Below, in pieces: positions 50,752-52,869 of a DNA stretch of 52,869 nucleotides. The notes under the pieces were generated by a model. The model was not told where the DNA came from and made no database searches. It saw nothing but the letters and a program-made list of their open reading frames with translations. Numbering within the stretch: position 1 is the stretch's first letter; every line of letters begins with the position of its first letter. The stretch spans positions 1 to 52,869 of the forward strand of contig JBFMDA010000005.1 of the NCBI GenBank assembly GCA_040754255.1, given 5' to 3'. The position numbers and the translations under genes are program-made. The DNA comes from SURF-25 sp040754255. Lineage in GTDB: Bacteria; Omnitrophota; Gorgyraeia; Gygaellales; Profunditerraquicolaceae.

Positions 50752-51336
50752 CTATATGGCTTGGGAAGGATTCTGTTTTACGAGGATATCGAATTCAACG
50801 TTTACCTTATGTGAAGGGCCTTTGAACCCAAGAGTGGTGTAGGTAAGGGTATGGGGGATAACGTATACGTAAAAGGTGTTGGATTGCCTGCCGCCTATAG
50901 TAAGGCTTATGCCGTCAAGGGCTATGGAGCCTTTCGGGATTACGTAGGGCATAAAACGCAAAGGTACAGCCACCTCAAAACAGGTATTTCCGGCTCGCTG
51001 ATATCTGCGGCGTATGAGGCCGATACATTCTACATGTCCCGTCACAAAATGGCCCGATATTCTATCGCCGACTTTTAAACTCCTCTCCAAATTTACTCTC
51101 TCGCCGCTATGCAGGCTGCCGAGATTGGTCTTATTAATGGTTTCGGCCAGGAGCTGGAAAGACAGTATGTCTTTGTTGACCGCGACTGCAGTCACACAGA
51201 CTCCATTCACCGCAACACTATCCCCTACCTTGATATCATCGAGCACTTTTTTTGCACGGATCTTCAGCAAAAAAATATTTCCTCTCCTCTGGATGCCTTC
51301 TGCCGCCCCCAGCTCTTCAATAATCCCGCTAAACAT
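50752..51336 (-). CDS. ribE: Riboflavin synthase, alpha subunit type
   Basis: RibE converts two lumazine molecules to riboflavin and a pyrimidine. The 194-residue protein has the N-terminal MFSGIIEELG, two lumazine-binding repeats (1-97 and 98-190), GDSVAVNGVCVTA in the first and GSIALDGISLTI in the second, and HFVTGHVE. It overlaps ribD by 8 bases. ribBA and ribH, common downstream partners, are missing here; the non-coding repeat island begins about 100 bases later. Confidence 0.95.
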   Translation of the reverse strand: MFSGIIEELGAAEGIQRRGNIFLLKIRAKKVLDDIKVGDSVAVNGVCVTAVAVNKDILSFQLLAETINKTNLGSLHSGERVNLERSLKVGDRISGHFVTGHVECIGLIRRRYQRAGNTCFEVAVPLRFMPYVIPKGSIALDGISLTIGGRQSNTFYVYVIPHTLTYTTLGFKGPSHKVNVEFDILVKQNPSQAI

Positions 51337-52429
51337 TGTATTGTACGTATGCTTCGGCCAAAAAATCTTCTCCCAACTTTTTAAGCCTTACTTCCTTTAG
51401 CCGTATTGCCTTTTCTACCCTGGCAACGCCCCTGCCCATAACCGAGCCTATAGCATCTTTGCCTCCGATAATCTTGGGGCTCATAAAAATTAATACTTTA
51501 TCTACCAGACGCTCGTCAAACAACGAGCCATTCAGCGTGCCTCCGCCTTCGACTAAAATACTGGTTATCTCCTGCTGCGCCAATTTCTTCATTGCATCTT
51601 TTAAATTAACCTGGCCCGCCTTCTCCTTAACCTCCAGAATTGTCGCTTTTTTGGATAATAAATTCCTGTTTTCGGTTTCCTGGCCAGGCGTAGTAGGAAT
51701 AGTTACTATGATAACTTTACCTTCATGAGAGAAAATCTCAGCCGAGTAAGGTGTGCTCAACCTGCTGTCGATAATGATCCGCGTGGGCTGCCTTTTAGAA
51801 AACCACGAATTTAATTTAGGGTCATCTCTAAGCAACGTATTGATTCCCACCATTATCGCATCGTATTGAGAACGCAGCCGGTGACTGAACGCACGCGACC
51901 TGTCCTGGGTAATCCATTTGGAATCACCCGTACGCGTTGCGATCCTGCCGTCGAATGATTGCGCAATCTTTACGGTAACCAGGGGCATTCCTTGAGTAAT
52001 GTATTTAATATAGGATTCGTTTGCCCTTTTTACCTCTTCCTCCAAGACCCCCACTTCCACTTTTATATTATTTTTCTTTAAAATTGCGATGCCCTTGCCG
52101 TTATTGCACCTGTTGGGATCGACCATGCCTACAACCACTTCTTTGATGCCGCTTCTGATAATACTATCCACGCAGGGAGGGGTCCTGCCGAAATGAGTGC
52201 AGGGTTCCAGCGTCACATACAAGGTCGACTTTTTCGCTTTTTCTCCTGCCTGGGTAAGCGCCACCACCTCGGCGTGCGCAAGCCCTGCTTTTTCGTGATA
52301 ACCTTTTGCGACGATCCTGCCGTTGTTAACAATCACTGCGCCCACAGTAGGGTTAGGCGAAGTCTTACCCCTGGCCTTGAAGGCCTCCTGTAATGCAATG
52401 CGCATATAGTAAGAATGGTTCTTCTTCAT
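51329..52429 (-). CDS. ribD: Bifunctional riboflavin deaminase/reductase
   Basis: RibD deaminates and then reduces the riboflavin pyrimidine precursor. The 366-residue protein has the deaminase domain with zinc ligands in HAE (52-54) and PC...C (C77, C86), and a reductase domain from about 145 (VTVKIAQSFDGRIAT, SLSTP, ILVEGGGTLNGSL). It is coupled by ATGA to the PHP gene before it. If there is an FMN riboswitch it must lie beyond the window edge. Confidence 0.96.
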   Translation of the reverse strand: MKKNHSYYMRIALQEAFKARGKTSPNPTVGAVIVNNGRIVAKGYHEKAGLAHAEVVALTQAGEKAKKSTLYVTLEPCTHFGRTPPCVDSIIRSGIKEVVVGMVDPNRCNNGKGIAILKKNNIKVEVGVLEEEVKRANESYIKYITQGMPLVTVKIAQSFDGRIATRTGDSKWITQDRSRAFSHRLRSQYDAIMVGINTLLRDDPKLNSWFSKRQPTRIIIDSRLSTPYSAEIFSHEGKVIIVTIPTTPGQETENRNLLSKKATILEVKEKAGQVNLKDAMKKLAQQEITSILVEGGGTLNGSLFDERLVDKVLIFMSPKIIGGKDAIGSVMGRGVARVEKAIRLKEVRLKKLGEDFLAEAYVQYNV

Positions 52430-52869
52430 AGCCCTGCTTTTGCGTTCTTAAGGTCTTCCACTAACGTATAAGGTATTTTGACCGACCCCAGCTTTACCTC
52501 GGGTTTTGCGTCGCCGTGAAAATCTGACCCGCCGGTAACTAATAGATTGAGTCTCTGCGCAATCTGTTGATAAAAATGCACCATCTCCTCGGAATACTCT
52601 CCGTAGAAGGCTTCAATACCCATAACGCCCTGCTCGGCAAAATAGGGAATCAGGTCATTGTCTTCAAGCACGTGGGGATGAGCTAAAACCGGGATGCCGC
52701 CAGCGTCTTTTATTGCCCTTACTGCTTCGTACACGGAAAACCGGAATCCCGCAACATAGGCAGGCCCCTTATCCCCCAGGTATTTCTCAAATACCTCCCT
52801 GACACTTCCCACCAGGCCCTCGCTGACTAATGCCTTTGCGATATGCAACCTGCCTACCGTACCTTTAGT
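52426..52869 (-). CDS. PHP-domain phosphoesterase, C-terminal part (cut by window edge)
   Basis: The open frame continues to the window end without a stop, and the first visible codons read TKGTVGRLHIAKAL, which matches the middle of TrpH/YciV-type PHP proteins (G-R-x-H-I-A). An internal TTG at 52848 is not a real start. The visible part has GGIPVLAHPHVL and the SDFHGDAKP metal motif. Relatives remove phosphate from nucleotide 3',5'-bisphosphates or act as 5'-3' RNases. The N-terminal metal site lies outside the window. Confidence 0.85.
   Translation of the reverse strand, partial: TKGTVGRLHIAKALVSEGLVGSVREVFEKYLGDKGPAYVAGFRFSVYEAVRAIKDAGGIPVLAHPHVLEDNDLIPYFAEQGVMGIEAFYGEYSEEMVHFYQQIAQRLNLLVTGGSDFHGDAKPEVKLGSVKIPYTLVEDLKNAKAGL

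Overview
This window reads as one stretch of a Gram-negative-type bacterial chromosome. About 50 protein genes all lie on the minus strand, packed tightly with many 4-base ATGA overlaps. There is no transposase, phage or CRISPR locus. Base composition is near balanced. The combination of a full peptidoglycan/division cluster, an mreBCD-mrdA-rodA elongasome linked to a TIGR03960-type radical SAM gene, type IV pilus/type II secretion ATPases, meso-DAP-type MurE, and an ftsA with no ftsZ beside it suggests an uncultivated lineage near the PVC group, such as Omnitrophota. That placement is an inference from gene content only.

Reading in the direction of transcription (right to left), the window opens with a PHP phosphoesterase (cut by the edge), ribD and ribE. 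A 1.2 kb non-coding island follows, holding tRNA-Pro(CGG) between two 303-bp direct repeats. Next is an 11-gene housekeeping operon: acyP, phosphoesterase, ligA, lipoprotein, MBL hydrolase, xerD, CCA/A-adding enzyme, ylxP, rbfA, nrnA, ribF. Then comes the dcw cluster, driven by a near-consensus promoter with three 10-bp-phased MraZ boxes: mraZ, rsmH, ftsL, ftsI, murE, murF, mraY, murD, ftsW, murG, a secreted HExxH metallopeptidase, murC, murB, ddl, ftsQ, ftsA, then yggS. ftsZ is missing from its usual place after ftsA.

Further left are proC-mtnP; ileS, a DksA/TraR-like regulator, lspA and rluD; a coiled-coil membrane protein with aroA; and mreB-mreC-mreD-mrdA-rodA plus the radical SAM gene. 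The left end is a pilus/secretion cassette: a membrane GAF-GGDEF protein, an orphan MshEN domain, two PilB/GspE ATPases, an HD-GYP protein and the first codons of a PilC/GspF gene.

Two things stand out. First, the left cassette looks like a rewired cyclic-di-GMP module. The GGDEF domain has lost its catalytic residues, the receiver domain has lost its phospho-acceptor, and the orphan MshEN protein keeps the ligand-binding glycines that the ATPases have lost, while the HD-GYP hydrolase motif is intact. Second, the larger gaps between operons are filled with unusual quasi-palindromic repeats built from a few short words. They include a dispersed element with three recognisable copies (about 20.6, 49.6 and 50.35 kb), a 400-bp inverted structure between yggS and proC, and a heptamer tandem repeat that also occurs in frame inside yggS and at the start of ddl, where it encodes the same peptide.
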